Shown here: in pieces, positions 1 to 7,725 of the stretch
Numbering within the stretch: the stretch's first letter is position 1
Layout: every line of letters begins with the position of its first letter
Source: Desulfoluna sp.
GTDB taxonomy: Bacteria > Desulfobacterota > Desulfobacteria > Desulfobacterales > Desulfolunaceae
DNA: 64,000 nucleotides
Assembly: GCF_030145185.1 (NCBI RefSeq)
Contig: NZ_JAQYWB010000017.1
Coordinates: 1 to 64,000, forward strand
Reading direction: 5' to 3'
The notes under the pieces: model-generated
Seen by the model: the letters and a program-made list of their open reading frames with translations, nothing else
Database searches by the model: none
What the model was told of the DNA's origin: nothing
Made by a program: the position numbers and the translations under genes

Positions 1-2
1 TG

Positions 3-179
3 CAGGCCCTATCCCACCCCCCCACCTTTCGAAAAATCGACCTCAATCCGACATTGGAAGACGAATGGATCGAGCGCACCCAGCCCGACTCACCGCGCAG
101 CCCGACACAGCGTTACCGGTTGACGCGCAAGGGCCACCGATGGCTGCGACGAGAGGGCAAACGGTTCAAGAAAAATTAA
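3..179 (+). CDS. C-terminal fragment of Fic/AlbA_2-type protein
   Basis: This is the end of a gene that begins before the window; only the last 58 residues are visible. The frame reads HPPTFRK, then EWIERTQPDSPRSPTQRYRL, then TRKG. This layout is typical of the winged-helix tail of Fic-family proteins and of AlbA_2/Schlafen-type putative DNA-binding (RecG-like) regulators. The substrate and the N-terminal catalytic domain cannot be seen, so the exact family stays open. It is separated from the next gene by about 140 bp that hold a promoter-like stretch. Confidence 0.6.
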   Translation, partial: QALSHPPTFRKIDLNPTLEDEWIERTQPDSPRSPTQRYRLTRKGHRWLRREGKRFKKN

Positions 180-253
180 GTCAAAGGCCCTTATTTCCCA
201 ATAAAAACACATCCACAGCGTCATCAATCTCGATACAATGTAACCGATTGGCC

Positions 254-287
254 TTGACATCGGGCCCAATAGTTAATTAGTTAACTA
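254..287 (+). promoter_or_regulatory. Putative promoter and MarR operator
   Basis: A perfect -35-like TTGACA lies at 254-259. The AT-rich stretch that follows contains the perfect 10-bp palindrome TAGTTAACTA at 278-287, embedded in further TTAATT/AATTAA repeats to 299. Such short AT palindromes beside a marR gene are the usual autoregulatory operators of that family. No convincing -10 hexamer is visible at standard spacing. Confidence 0.45.
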
Positions 288-320
288 TAAATCAATTAAC
301 TTTTCACCCGGAGCCCTGCC

Positions 321-785
321 ATGCACAAAAAACCTGACTATGACCTTGAAAATTCATTGGGAATGCTTCTCGACTGGGCCTCTCAGTTCATGCGGCTTGA
401 GCTCAACCGCAAATTTACAGCGGCAGGAATCGACGCGACCTCCGAACAGTGGAAGGTGATGATTATCCTCTGGTTTGAAGACGGGCTGACGCAGCAGCAG
501 CTGGCTGAAAAAACGCACAAGAGCAAGGTCTCCCTGGTCAAACTCGTGGACGGACTGGAACGCCGAGGCCTGGTAAATCGGCGGCCTGATCCGAACGATC
601 GCCGAAGCAACCACATTTTTCTCACACCAAAGGGCATGAGCATTCAGGAACAACTCATCGGATTGGCCAAAGACAATCTGGCACAGGCCACAGCGGATAT
701 TAATCCGCAAGAACTGGCCCTGTGCATCAACGTACTCAAGCAAGTCCTCGTCAACATGAAAGGATGCGACAGTGAAATCGACTGA
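321..785 (+). CDS. MarR family transcriptional regulator
   Basis: This 154-residue protein has the normal MarR length and a winged helix-turn-helix in its middle (around residues 50-110: LTQQQLAEKTHKSKVSLVKL followed by a wing with RRPDPNDRRSN). The DPNDRRS wing signature is classic for MarR regulators. It is probably a ligand-responsive repressor of the operon it heads: the MFS transporter gene starts 14 bp inside this gene, and DUF169 and ferredoxin genes follow. The palindrome at 278-287 is the likely operator. The ligand is unknown. Confidence 0.9.
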   Translation: MHKKPDYDLENSLGMLLDWASQFMRLELNRKFTAAGIDATSEQWKVMIILWFEDGLTQQQLAEKTHKSKVSLVKLVDGLERRGLVNRRPDPNDRRSNHIFLTPKGMSIQEQLIGLAKDNLAQATADINPQELALCINVLKQVLVNMKGCDSEID

Positions 786-1959
786 AGGGGTCGCCCCGGC
801 CATCCTCTCCGTGGCCCTGCTTACCGTCATGGCGGGCGCTGCCATCTCCCCGGCGGTGGCCACCATCGCGGACGCGTTTTCAAGTACTCGACCCGAGATC
901 ATCAAACTGGTCGTGACATTGCCCCCGCTGATGGTCATCCCCTTTGCACTGCTCGCAGGCAGGTTGACCGACGCCTTTGGCAAAAAAAAGGTCCTGCTGA
1001 CCGGATTGTGGCTGTATCTCATCGGGGGCATCGGGGGAGGATTTGCTTCAACCATTCACGTCCTGTTGTTTTGCCGTGCCCTGCTCGGTCTCTCCGTCGG
1101 GCTGATCATGCCCATCTCGACCGCCCTTGTTTCCGATTTTTTTGAAGGAGAGAAGGCCACACGCATGATGGGGTGGATCAGTGCCTCAAACCACCTGGGC
1201 GGCATGGCGGCACAGATCCTCTCCGGTGCCCTGGCCACCTTGTGCTGGCGTTATTCCTTCGGGGCCTATGGCCTGGCTTGCGTTGCCATTGCCATGGTTC
1301 TCTTCTATCTACCGGAGCCTGCCGGAAAAAAGAGACCCTGCACCAGCCCAAAGCCCAGGCTGTCGGTGCCTGTTTACCTCTGCGCGGGTGCCATATTTCT
1401 GCTGATGCTTGTGTTTTATACCGTGCCTGTCAACATCGCGCTGTTCATCGCAAAAACCGGCATGGGCGATGCCTCGTCATCGGGCATGGCGTGTGCCTTT
1501 ATCACGGGCGGGGGCTTTGTGATGGGGCTCTGTTTCCAACGGGTCTATACCGCGTTGAAGTATTTTTCGGTGGTGGTGGGAATCGCTCTCATGGCCTGTG
1601 GCCTGGGATTTCTTTCCGGTGCCGAGACCCTGCCCCCTGTGTTTTTCGGGGTCGCCCTCGTGGGCCTTGGGGAAGGCTATCTTCTGCCCTATATCTTCCA
1701 CTGCGTCAGGACGTCCGTGGATGTCGACCAGTCTGTCTCCGCCATGGCCCTGATCAGCAGCATGATGTACCTGGGTCAATTCTCATCCCCTCTTCTCATC
1801 GACAAAATCGGAAGCCACTGGATGGCCCAAACCACGGGAAGCCCTTTTCTTGTGGCTTGCTGGCTGAGTTCGGCGGCCGCTGCCCTTGTGCTCCTCCTTA
1901 TCGTACTCATCCATAAAAGCGACTCTCACCTCGCCAAGCCAAAGGAGACTCCATCATGA
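772..1959 (+). CDS. MFS family transporter
   Basis: This 395-residue major facilitator protein has about 12 hydrophobic segments and the family's cytoplasmic loop motif between helices 2 and 3 (GRLTDAFGKKKVLLTG, around residues 63-78). It starts with GTG at 772, overlapping the marR gene, so translation is probably coupled. Genetic linkage to a MarR regulator suggests efflux or uptake of a small organic compound under repressor control. The partner DUF169 protein overlaps its stop codon by 4 bp. The substrate cannot be read from the sequence. Confidence 0.85.
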   Translation: MKSTEGVAPAILSVALLTVMAGAAISPAVATIADAFSSTRPEIIKLVVTLPPLMVIPFALLAGRLTDAFGKKKVLLTGLWLYLIGGIGGGFASTIHVLLFCRALLGLSVGLIMPISTALVSDFFEGEKATRMMGWISASNHLGGMAAQILSGALATLCWRYSFGAYGLACVAIAMVLFYLPEPAGKKRPCTSPKPRLSVPVYLCAGAIFLLMLVFYTVPVNIALFIAKTGMGDASSSGMACAFITGGGFVMGLCFQRVYTALKYFSVVVGIALMACGLGFLSGAETLPPVFFGVALVGLGEGYLLPYIFHCVRTSVDVDQSVSAMALISSMMYLGQFSSPLLIDKIGSHWMAQTTGSPFLVACWLSSAAAALVLLLIVLIHKSDSHLAKPKETPS

Positions 1960-2762
1960 AAAGTCTAATCGTTGAAAAATTAAACCCTGCTCTAGAGACC
2001 GTGGTCCTCTTAAGGACCGATACAAAACCCGCCCAGGCCACCCAGGCCTCGGCAGGACGATACTATTGCGTCATGACCCTCTTTGCCCAGGCCGTCACGC
2101 GGGGAAAAACCGTGATCTTTGATCGTGAAACCTATGGGTGCCCGGGGGCCTGCGCCGGCCTGGGATTCGGCACGGCCTACGACAAGGCCCTGGGAGGCCT
2201 GGAGACTTTTTCAGCTTTTTTTTCCAAGGGACTGGAAGACGCGGTCGACAAAGAGGCTTACACGGCCATGGCGGACAAGGTGAATCCCCATGTCCGCAAA
2301 AAACTTATGGAAGGCGAGCGGCTCTATTGTTCCAAGGAGAGGGCTCTCACCTGGATCACCCAAGACCTTCCCGTGTATGATTTTCCGGAAAAGTACCGGG
2401 TCATTAAGCCCTTGAATGAGCTGGCGGAAGATGAAACCCCAGAGTCCGTGATTTTTACCGTCAACCCCATCCAGTTCAGCGCCCTCATGACCCTGGCCGG
2501 TTCCATTCGAACAGGAATCAACGAGACCGTCACCCCACAGGGCGGCGCCTGCCAAATGCTCGGCGCTTATGTGTTCAACGAAGCGGAATCGACCAATCCA
2601 AGGGCCGTCCTCGGCATGATCGACCTGGCCGCCCGAATCAATGTCAGAAAGATCCTCCCGGATGATGTGCTGACCTACGCCCTGCCCTGGGAATTGTTCC
2701 TGAAACTGGAAGAAGCGGCGGAGGAAGGAATTTTCAAATCTCCCCTGTGGACAGAGCTGTAA
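1956..2762 (+). CDS. DUF169 family protein
   Basis: This 268-residue protein matches the DUF169 pattern: an N-terminal stretch with GRYYCVMTLFAQA, a cysteine-containing GCPGACAGLGFG segment near residues 61-72, and a C-terminal region with TPQGGACQMLGAYVFNE. The conserved cysteines in GCPGAC and GGACQ are compatible with metal or cofactor binding, but the biochemical role of the family is not established. The ATGA overlap with the MFS gene and the ferredoxin gene 15 bp downstream suggest a redox or transport-linked role in one operon. Confidence 0.8.
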   Translation: MKSLIVEKLNPALETVVLLRTDTKPAQATQASAGRYYCVMTLFAQAVTRGKTVIFDRETYGCPGACAGLGFGTAYDKALGGLETFSAFFSKGLEDAVDKEAYTAMADKVNPHVRKKLMEGERLYCSKERALTWITQDLPVYDFPEKYRVIKPLNELAEDETPESVIFTVNPIQFSALMTLAGSIRTGINETVTPQGGACQMLGAYVFNEAESTNPRAVLGMIDLAARINVRKILPDDVLTYALPWELFLKLEEAAEEGIFKSPLWTEL

Positions 2763-2777
2763 TAAAAAGGGCCGATC

Positions 2778-3128
2778 ATGAAACATTGCCACACAGGACA
2801 CGGAGAACATAAACATCGTCACGAAATCGGAAAGCATCATCACCGCAATGCATACAGGGTTCTTTGCAGGGCAGGCGTCGGGGGAGTGGTCCAAAGCCCA
2901 TCGGTGCCACCCTCTCCTCCCGGACACCCACCCTTGGAAACAAGATCACAGAGACGTCAAGGCGTTCAGGTAGATACTGAAAAATGTGTCGGGTGCCACA
3001 TGTGTGAAAAAGTCTGTCCGACGGGTGCCATCACCGTGACGGATATTGCCGTGGTCCACAGGGACATCTGTCGGGGGTGCGGCCAATGTGTTGAAGCTTG
3101 CCCGCGAAAAGCCATCTCATTTCTTTAA
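2778..3128 (+). CDS. His-rich 2[4Fe-4S] ferredoxin-like protein
   Basis: This 116-residue protein has two parts. Residues 1-25 are extremely histidine-rich ([20 protein letters not shown]) and look like a metal-binding tail. Residues 68-116 hold two ferredoxin CxxCxxCxxxCP motifs ([12 protein letters not shown] and [12 protein letters not shown]), expected to bind two [4Fe-4S] clusters for low-potential electron transfer. The middle is proline-rich and low in complexity. It closes the MarR-MFS-DUF169 operon. Electron donor and acceptor are unknown. Confidence 0.8.
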   Translation: MKHCHTGHGEHKHRHEIGKHHHRNAYRVLCRAGVGGVVQSPSVPPSPPGHPPLETRSQRRQGVQVDTEKCVGCHMCEKVCPTGAITVTDIAVVHRDICRGCGQCVEACPRKAISFL

Positions 3129-3269
3129 CGAAAGAAAACCACAGACGACAGGAACATGATGCAAGGGCCATTGTTCCCGCAGAGGTGTTCCCTCTCTTAA
3201 AAAAAGACCGGAGAGGGTGCACGCACCCCTCTATATGAATCACATCATTCATGAGGCCGATAACACACC

Positions 3270-3944
3270 ATGCGCATATTACTGGTCGAAGACGACGAAA
3301 AAATCGCGGCGTTTATCGCCAAGGGCTTAAAGGAAGCCGGATACACCGTGGACCATGCCGCCAACGGCACCGACGGCCTCCACCTGGCCTTGACCGAAAC
3401 CTACGATGCCGGCATCTTCGATATCATGCTGCCGGAAATCGACGGCCTCCAGATCATCGAGACAATGCGCGGCAGCGACATCAACATGCCGCTGATCATC
3501 CTGAGCGCCCGGCATCGGGTAGACGACCGCATCAAGGGGTTGCAAACCGGAGCGGACGATTACCTGGTCAAGCCCTTCTCCTTTTCTGAGCTGCTGACCC
3601 GCGTGCAGGCCCTGATCCGCCGCTCCCGAGGCACCACCGACCCCACCAGCCTGAGCATGGCGGATCTCACCCTGAACCTGCTCACCCGGGAAATTGTCCG
3701 CGCGGGCCGAGACATTGAACTGCAGCCGCGGGAGTTTGCCCTCCTGCAGTTCCTGATGCAAAATGCCGGGAAAGCGATCTCGAAAACCGCGATCCTGGAG
3801 CACATCTGGGGATATAACTTTGACCCTCAGACCAACACCGTCGATGTTCTGGTCTGTCGCCTGCGAGCCAAAATCGACAAAGAGTTTCCCGAAAAACTGC
3901 TGCATACCTTACGGGGGGTCGGATATGTTCTCAAAGCGCCTTGA
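3270..3944 (+). CDS. OmpR-family response regulator
   Basis: This 224-residue protein has an N-terminal receiver domain (acidic pocket E7/D8/D9, phospho-acceptor D51 in FDIMLPEIDG, Lys in the VKPFSFSELL segment) and a C-terminal OmpR/PhoB winged helix (LQPREFALLQFLMQN to TLRGVGYVLKAP). It is most like CusR/CopR/QseB-type regulators. The kinase gene overlaps its 3' end by 20 bp, and the likely targets are the PepSY and polyferredoxin genes downstream. A direct repeat with 11-bp periodicity at 5607-5624 could be its binding site. Confidence 0.9.
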   Translation: MRILLVEDDEKIAAFIAKGLKEAGYTVDHAANGTDGLHLALTETYDAGIFDIMLPEIDGLQIIETMRGSDINMPLIILSARHRVDDRIKGLQTGADDYLVKPFSFSELLTRVQALIRRSRGTTDPTSLSMADLTLNLLTREIVRAGRDIELQPREFALLQFLMQNAGKAISKTAILEHIWGYNFDPQTNTVDVLVCRLRAKIDKEFPEKLLHTLRGVGYVLKAP

Positions 3945-5373
3945 GGGCCTCAAGCGCAACACAGGAGTCAAGCTGACTTTCTGGTATGCCCTGATTTTTA
4001 TCTTGAGCTGGCTGATTCTTTTTGCGGTTGGGTTCACCATCATCAACGCATCGATCCGCGCGAAAGACCATCAGATCATTACCCAGATGCTCGAAAAATA
4101 CCTGGTCATTTCCAAAACCCAAGGGGTGGATGCCCTGATGGCCTCTTTAAAGCAGGACCAGCTGTCCCACATCACCGGGAGTTTTTTTGTGATGGTCAAA
4201 GCGCCGGACGAATCCATCCTCTACCTGTCCCTCCCCTATGGATGGCGGGCGGTGCCCACAAAAGGCATTTGGAACCGCCTGCCATTTTCAGAGCGTGCCT
4301 GGGTCACGCAGAGAACGGACCAGGCCCTCCACACCGATGGTGATATCCGTGATGATTCATTGGAAATCCTGGGCAGAACATCTAAAAACGGCTTCAGACT
4401 GCAGGTGGGTTACTCGGCCCAGTCGCGGGAAGAGTTTCTGGAACATTTAAGGGACCTGTTTCTCTACATCATGGGGCCACTCATCGCCCTCAGCGTATTC
4501 ATTGGCTCCCTCCTCGCCCGACGCGCCCTCAAGCCGGTTCGGGACCTCACCGAGGCGGTGGCAGGGGTCCTGTCCGGCAGGATCGACACCCGAGTTCCCG
4601 TCCATGGGACCGAAAACGAACTGAAAATCCTGGCCGGGCAATTCAACACCATGCTCGACCGCATCGAAGCCCTGATCAACGGCATGCGCGAGGCCCTGGA
4701 CAATGCGGCCCACGACCTGCGCACCCCCCTCATGCGCATGCGAAGCGCCATCGAGACCAGCGTGGTCTCCGAAGACCCGGACACCCTTCGCGAAGCTCTT
4801 CTGGACTGTGCCGAAGAATCTGAACGCATCTCCACCATGCTCACAGCTCTCATGGATATCTCCGAGGCAGAAACCGGCGTGATGAAGCTCACCTGTTCCG
4901 AGTTCATCCTTGCCGATCTCCTGGAAGAAATCAGGGACCTCTTCTTCTACCCCGCCGAAGAAAAACACCATGGCCTGGACACCCACGTTCCGGCGGAACT
5001 CATCGTAAACGCCGATTACGCACGCCTCCGGCAGGTGCTCTGCAACCTGATGGATAACGCCATCAAATACACCCCCGAAAACGGCCACATCACCCTCTGC
5101 GCAACACAAAGCGAGGCACAGCTTACCCTCACGATCACAGACACCGGCATCGGAATTCCAGCCCATGACCTGCCCCGTATCTTCGACCGGCTCTACCGCA
5201 GCGACAAAAGCCGCTCACAAAAAGGGCTGGGCCTCGGCCTCTCCCTGGTGAAAGCCGTGGTCAACGCCCACAACGGCAGCATCGAAGTCAACAGCAGCCC
5301 CGATGAAGGCACCACCTTCAGGGTCAACCTGCCAAACACACCAAAAAACATGCCTCCGGCAGCAAGGGGATGA
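3925..5373 (+). CDS. Membrane sensor histidine kinase
   Basis: The protein has about 482 residues. I chose the ATG at 3925 because a GGGGGG ribosome site precedes it and the protein then starts directly with a basic segment and the first transmembrane helix (around residues 13-35). A periplasmic sensor loop follows, then a second helix near residue 175-195, a HAMP segment, the HisKA phospho-acceptor H263 in AAHDLRTPLMR, and an HATPase with N box (NLMDNAIKYTP), DTGIGIP and GLGLGLSLV. It pairs with the overlapping response regulator. The sensed signal is unknown; similar kinase-PepSY sets respond to metals or envelope stress. Confidence 0.88.
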   Translation: MFSKRLEGLKRNTGVKLTFWYALIFILSWLILFAVGFTIINASIRAKDHQIITQMLEKYLVISKTQGVDALMASLKQDQLSHITGSFFVMVKAPDESILYLSLPYGWRAVPTKGIWNRLPFSERAWVTQRTDQALHTDGDIRDDSLEILGRTSKNGFRLQVGYSAQSREEFLEHLRDLFLYIMGPLIALSVFIGSLLARRALKPVRDLTEAVAGVLSGRIDTRVPVHGTENELKILAGQFNTMLDRIEALINGMREALDNAAHDLRTPLMRMRSAIETSVVSEDPDTLREALLDCAEESERISTMLTALMDISEAETGVMKLTCSEFILADLLEEIRDLFFYPAEEKHHGLDTHVPAELIVNADYARLRQVLCNLMDNAIKYTPENGHITLCATQSEAQLTLTITDTGIGIPAHDLPRIFDRLYRSDKSRSQKGLGLGLSLVKAVVNAHNGSIEVNSSPDEGTTFRVNLPNTPKNMPPAARG

Positions 5374-5549
5374 TCCCAGGTTACGAAAGCTCCGAGCCCT
5401 CGTTCCTCGTGCACCTCACATTCGCTGACGGGCTTCGCAAAAGCTTATCGGCTGTACCGGCGTAGGGGCTGCCATGAAAATAAATCAGCGTCAAAACAGT
5501 AAGTTGTCAGAGACAATGAGGAACCGATACATTTTTAAAACCTGTTTAT

Positions 5550-5583
5550 CAAACTTTTCAAAAGTTTGGCCCCCGGCAGGGCC
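5550..5583 (+). terminator. Palindrome plus GC hairpin after the kinase gene
   Basis: In the 320-bp gap 5374-5693, a perfect 9+1+9 dyad (CAAACTTTT-C-AAAAGTTTG) spans 5550-5568. It is followed by a short GC hairpin GGCCC...GGGCC at 5568-5583 and a pyrimidine-rich tail. This may be a terminator of the regulator-kinase operon. The rest of the gap shows no gene. Confidence 0.4.
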
Positions 5584-5606
5584 GCCTTTCTTCCTTCCTT
5601 TCAAAA

Positions 5607-5624
5607 CTGTCATCCTCCTGTAAG
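5607..5624 (+). promoter_or_regulatory. Direct repeat, possible OmpR-type operator
   Basis: CTGTCAT at 5607-5613 and CTGTAAG at 5618-5624 are direct repeats with an 11-bp period, the arrangement bound by PhoB/OmpR-family dimers. They lie about 70 bp upstream of the PepSY gene and downstream of the matching two-component genes. The link to that regulator is inference. Confidence 0.35.
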
Positions 5625-5693
5625 CGTTCTGAAAGGCCCCTTCTGTGATGATGACCTCCAGCGAATACAAACAAATCTCAAATGGAGGTCCCC

Positions 5694-6290
5694 ATGAATA
5701 AAAAGTGCACCCTCATGACAGCCGGTTTTCTGGCCTTTCTGAGTTCTCTATCCCTTCTGGGCTCCGTGGCACTGGCCGACGACCACCCCAACGGTATGAA
5801 GGCCGCGATCGCTCGAGGACGGGCGAACGTTTCCCTGGAGGAGGTCATCGACAAGGTCGCCACCGATTCCAATGGGCGCGTGGTTGAGATCCATTTCGAA
5901 GAGATGGACTCTTTCTTCTCCTTCGGAGACGGCCCCCTCGTCTATGAGGTCGAGGCTGTTACCCCTGAAGGGGTAATGGAATACAGGGTGGATCCGAAAG
6001 ACGGCAACATCATTTCAAGCAACAGGGATCGCCTGGCCACCTTTCATTACCGGAACCTTCCAGAGGGCATGGAACTCACCCTGAAACAGGCCATTGCCAA
6101 AGCCGAAAAAACAAGGGTCGGAGTGGTCACCAGCGCAACACTTGAGGAAGAAGGGGGAAACTTTTTCTATCATCTGCGGATAAATGAGGCAGGCACCGAC
6201 CAAAGCCTTCTCATCGACCCCCTGAACGGAAACATCTATCCGGTCTCTTCTCATCATTCAGAGAAAGGGAACGACGACCATGAGTCATAA
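5694..6290 (+). CDS. Exported PepSY-domain protein
   Basis: I start this gene at the ATG at 5694 (about 198 residues), which follows GGAGGT by 4 bp. An N-terminal signal peptide (residues 1 to about 29, MNKKC..., cleavage after VALA) indicates export. Two PepSY-like repeats follow: SLEEVIDKVATDSNGRVVEI with YEVEAVTPEGVMEYRVDPKDG near residues 48-100, and LTLKQAIAKAEK to LRINEAGTDQSLLIDPLNG near 125-185. PepSY proteins are usually small periplasmic inhibitors or sensors. The gene lies directly after a two-component system and before a polyferredoxin. Confidence 0.82.
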   Translation: MNKKCTLMTAGFLAFLSSLSLLGSVALADDHPNGMKAAIARGRANVSLEEVIDKVATDSNGRVVEIHFEEMDSFFSFGDGPLVYEVEAVTPEGVMEYRVDPKDGNIISSNRDRLATFHYRNLPEGMELTLKQAIAKAEKTRVGVVTSATLEEEGGNFFYHLRINEAGTDQSLLIDPLNGNIYPVSSHHSEKGNDDHES

Positions 6291-6378
6291 AAGAAAACCC
6301 GTCTATCACCCCTCCATTTTCCTCCGGCGGCCGGGGTGGCAAAGCCTCTTCATCTAAAAGGCCAGAGCCCCCCAGGTT

Positions 6379-6421
6379 GCAAGTCATCTCACCCTTCGCG
6401 CGTCGGTGTGAGATGACTTGC
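6379..6421. repeat. 14-bp perfect inverted repeat
   Basis: Arms at 6379-6392 (GCAAGTCATCTCAC) and 6408-6421 pair perfectly around a 15-base loop. No T tract follows on either strand, so it is not a typical terminator. It lies between the PepSY stop and the polyferredoxin start and may act as an operator or an mRNA-stabilising hairpin. Confidence 0.6.
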
Positions 6422-6534
6422 GAAAATTATTACAAAACGCCGACCATACCCGTTTAAAAAATCTTGCACTTTATTTTTTGCTCGACAGAGCCGCACAAGG
6501 CCCTAACATCATCACGACAACAAGGAAAAAGACC

Positions 6535-7353
6535 ATGGCCCCCAAATCAACTGAAAAAAAATGGGACGGGATTCACCTGCTTCACCTGCGCGATTTCGTT
6601 CGCCTGATGACCGTCCTCCTCTTTCTCCCCTGGATTGCCTGGGTGCCAGAGACCCTATTTGGCACAGAGCTGGACGTTGAGATGGAGGTGATCGTCCTGC
6701 TGATGTTTGTCCTCTTCGGATCATTCTGGTGCGGTTGGATCTGCCCCTTCGGAAACGCCGACTACTTCATCAGCAAGATCGGGAAAAAAATGTTCCCAAG
6801 CCTTCAGAGAGACCTCCCGGAAAAAGTGGACAAGCCCCTGCGGTACCTGAAGTACCTCTTCCTCACCGGATTCGTCTTTGTCATCATCTCAGAAGGGATC
6901 GATTACTTCTGGGGGGATCACATGATCATGTATAAAGCCACGGCCTTCACCTGGGGGTATATCAAAGCCAAAAAAGTCTTCATTCTCCTGATTCCGCTTT
7001 TGATCCCCCGTTTTTTCTGCAAGTACATCTGCTTCCAGAAAGCAGGTTACAACCTCATCAATCGCTTTCTCCCGCTGACCGTCATCAAGCGGGAGGCCTC
7101 CGCCTGCCTCTCCTGCCGTCGCTGCGACCAGGTCTGCCCTGTTCAGATCAAGATATCGGAAAAAGCGACCATCGCAGGGGGCGACTGCCTGGGGTGCTAC
7201 AACTGCATCGACACGGGCGTGTGCCCGGAGAAAGCCGATGCCATTTATCTTTCGTTTCTCGGAACCCGGGTCAACCCGTGGGTCTTCTGTCTGGGTGCCC
7301 TTATTTTCTATTATCTCGTGACCTGGATGATCCACATCGCCCCCATTCACTGA
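6535..7353 (+). CDS. NapH/NosR-like membrane polyferredoxin
   Basis: I chose the ATG at 6535, preceded by AAGGAAA, over an upstream TTG at 6418 that lies inside the inverted repeat. The 272-residue product has about five membrane helices, the CGWICPFG motif typical of NapH/CcoG/RnfB-linked polyferredoxin membrane proteins (around residue 64), and two C-terminal cluster motifs: CLSCRRCDQVCP and CLGCYNCIDTGVCP. It should move electrons across or along the cytoplasmic membrane through two [4Fe-4S] clusters. Its neighbours suggest control by the OmpR-type system. The redox partner is unknown. Confidence 0.85.
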   Translation: MAPKSTEKKWDGIHLLHLRDFVRLMTVLLFLPWIAWVPETLFGTELDVEMEVIVLLMFVLFGSFWCGWICPFGNADYFISKIGKKMFPSLQRDLPEKVDKPLRYLKYLFLTGFVFVIISEGIDYFWGDHMIMYKATAFTWGYIKAKKVFILLIPLLIPRFFCKYICFQKAGYNLINRFLPLTVIKREASACLSCRRCDQVCPVQIKISEKATIAGGDCLGCYNCIDTGVCPEKADAIYLSFLGTRVNPWVFCLGALIFYYLVTWMIHIAPIH

Positions 7354-7420
7354 GTTTTCAGCCTTTTCTTCAGAGATTAAGGGCTCACGCAAAAAAGAAC
7401 GTCACGATGCCTATAAAAAT

Positions 7421-7464
7421 GCCGCAGCGATTTGACCCGAAAACGAGGGTTAAATCGCTGCGGC
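7421..7464. repeat. 18-bp inverted repeat in intergenic gap
   Basis: In the 372-bp gap between the polyferredoxin and the ATPase gene, arms 7421-7438 and 7447-7464 (GCCGCAGCGATTTGACCC and its complement with one G-T wobble) form an 18-bp stem with an 8-base loop. A T tract is lacking. It may be a factor-dependent terminator or a REP-like element. No gene is visible in the rest of the gap. Confidence 0.6.
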
Positions 7465-7725
7465 ACCACGCGTTCAAGATGATTTTTCCGTCAAGGGTGC
7501 CCCCCAATCCAAAAAACCAAATCTACTGGCCGCCATATGTACTTTTCTCCCGGTGTGTGTGAGAATAAGTCCACGTTTCTTTTTTATTCCTGCGGCGACG
7601 ATCTCTATCGGCCCCTCAACTCCTCTGTGACCCCAGCCACCTTAAACCAGCTTCCTTTCTAAAACCCTTCACCCGAGGCGTCTCTGTACGAAGTGCGTGA
7701 ATACCCACCCACACCAAGGGGAGAG

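Noticed and set aside
6418-6534. Longer N terminus of the polyferredoxin starting at TTG 6418
   Set aside because: The start would lie inside the inverted repeat and add residues without similarity; the ATG at 6535 has a ribosome site.
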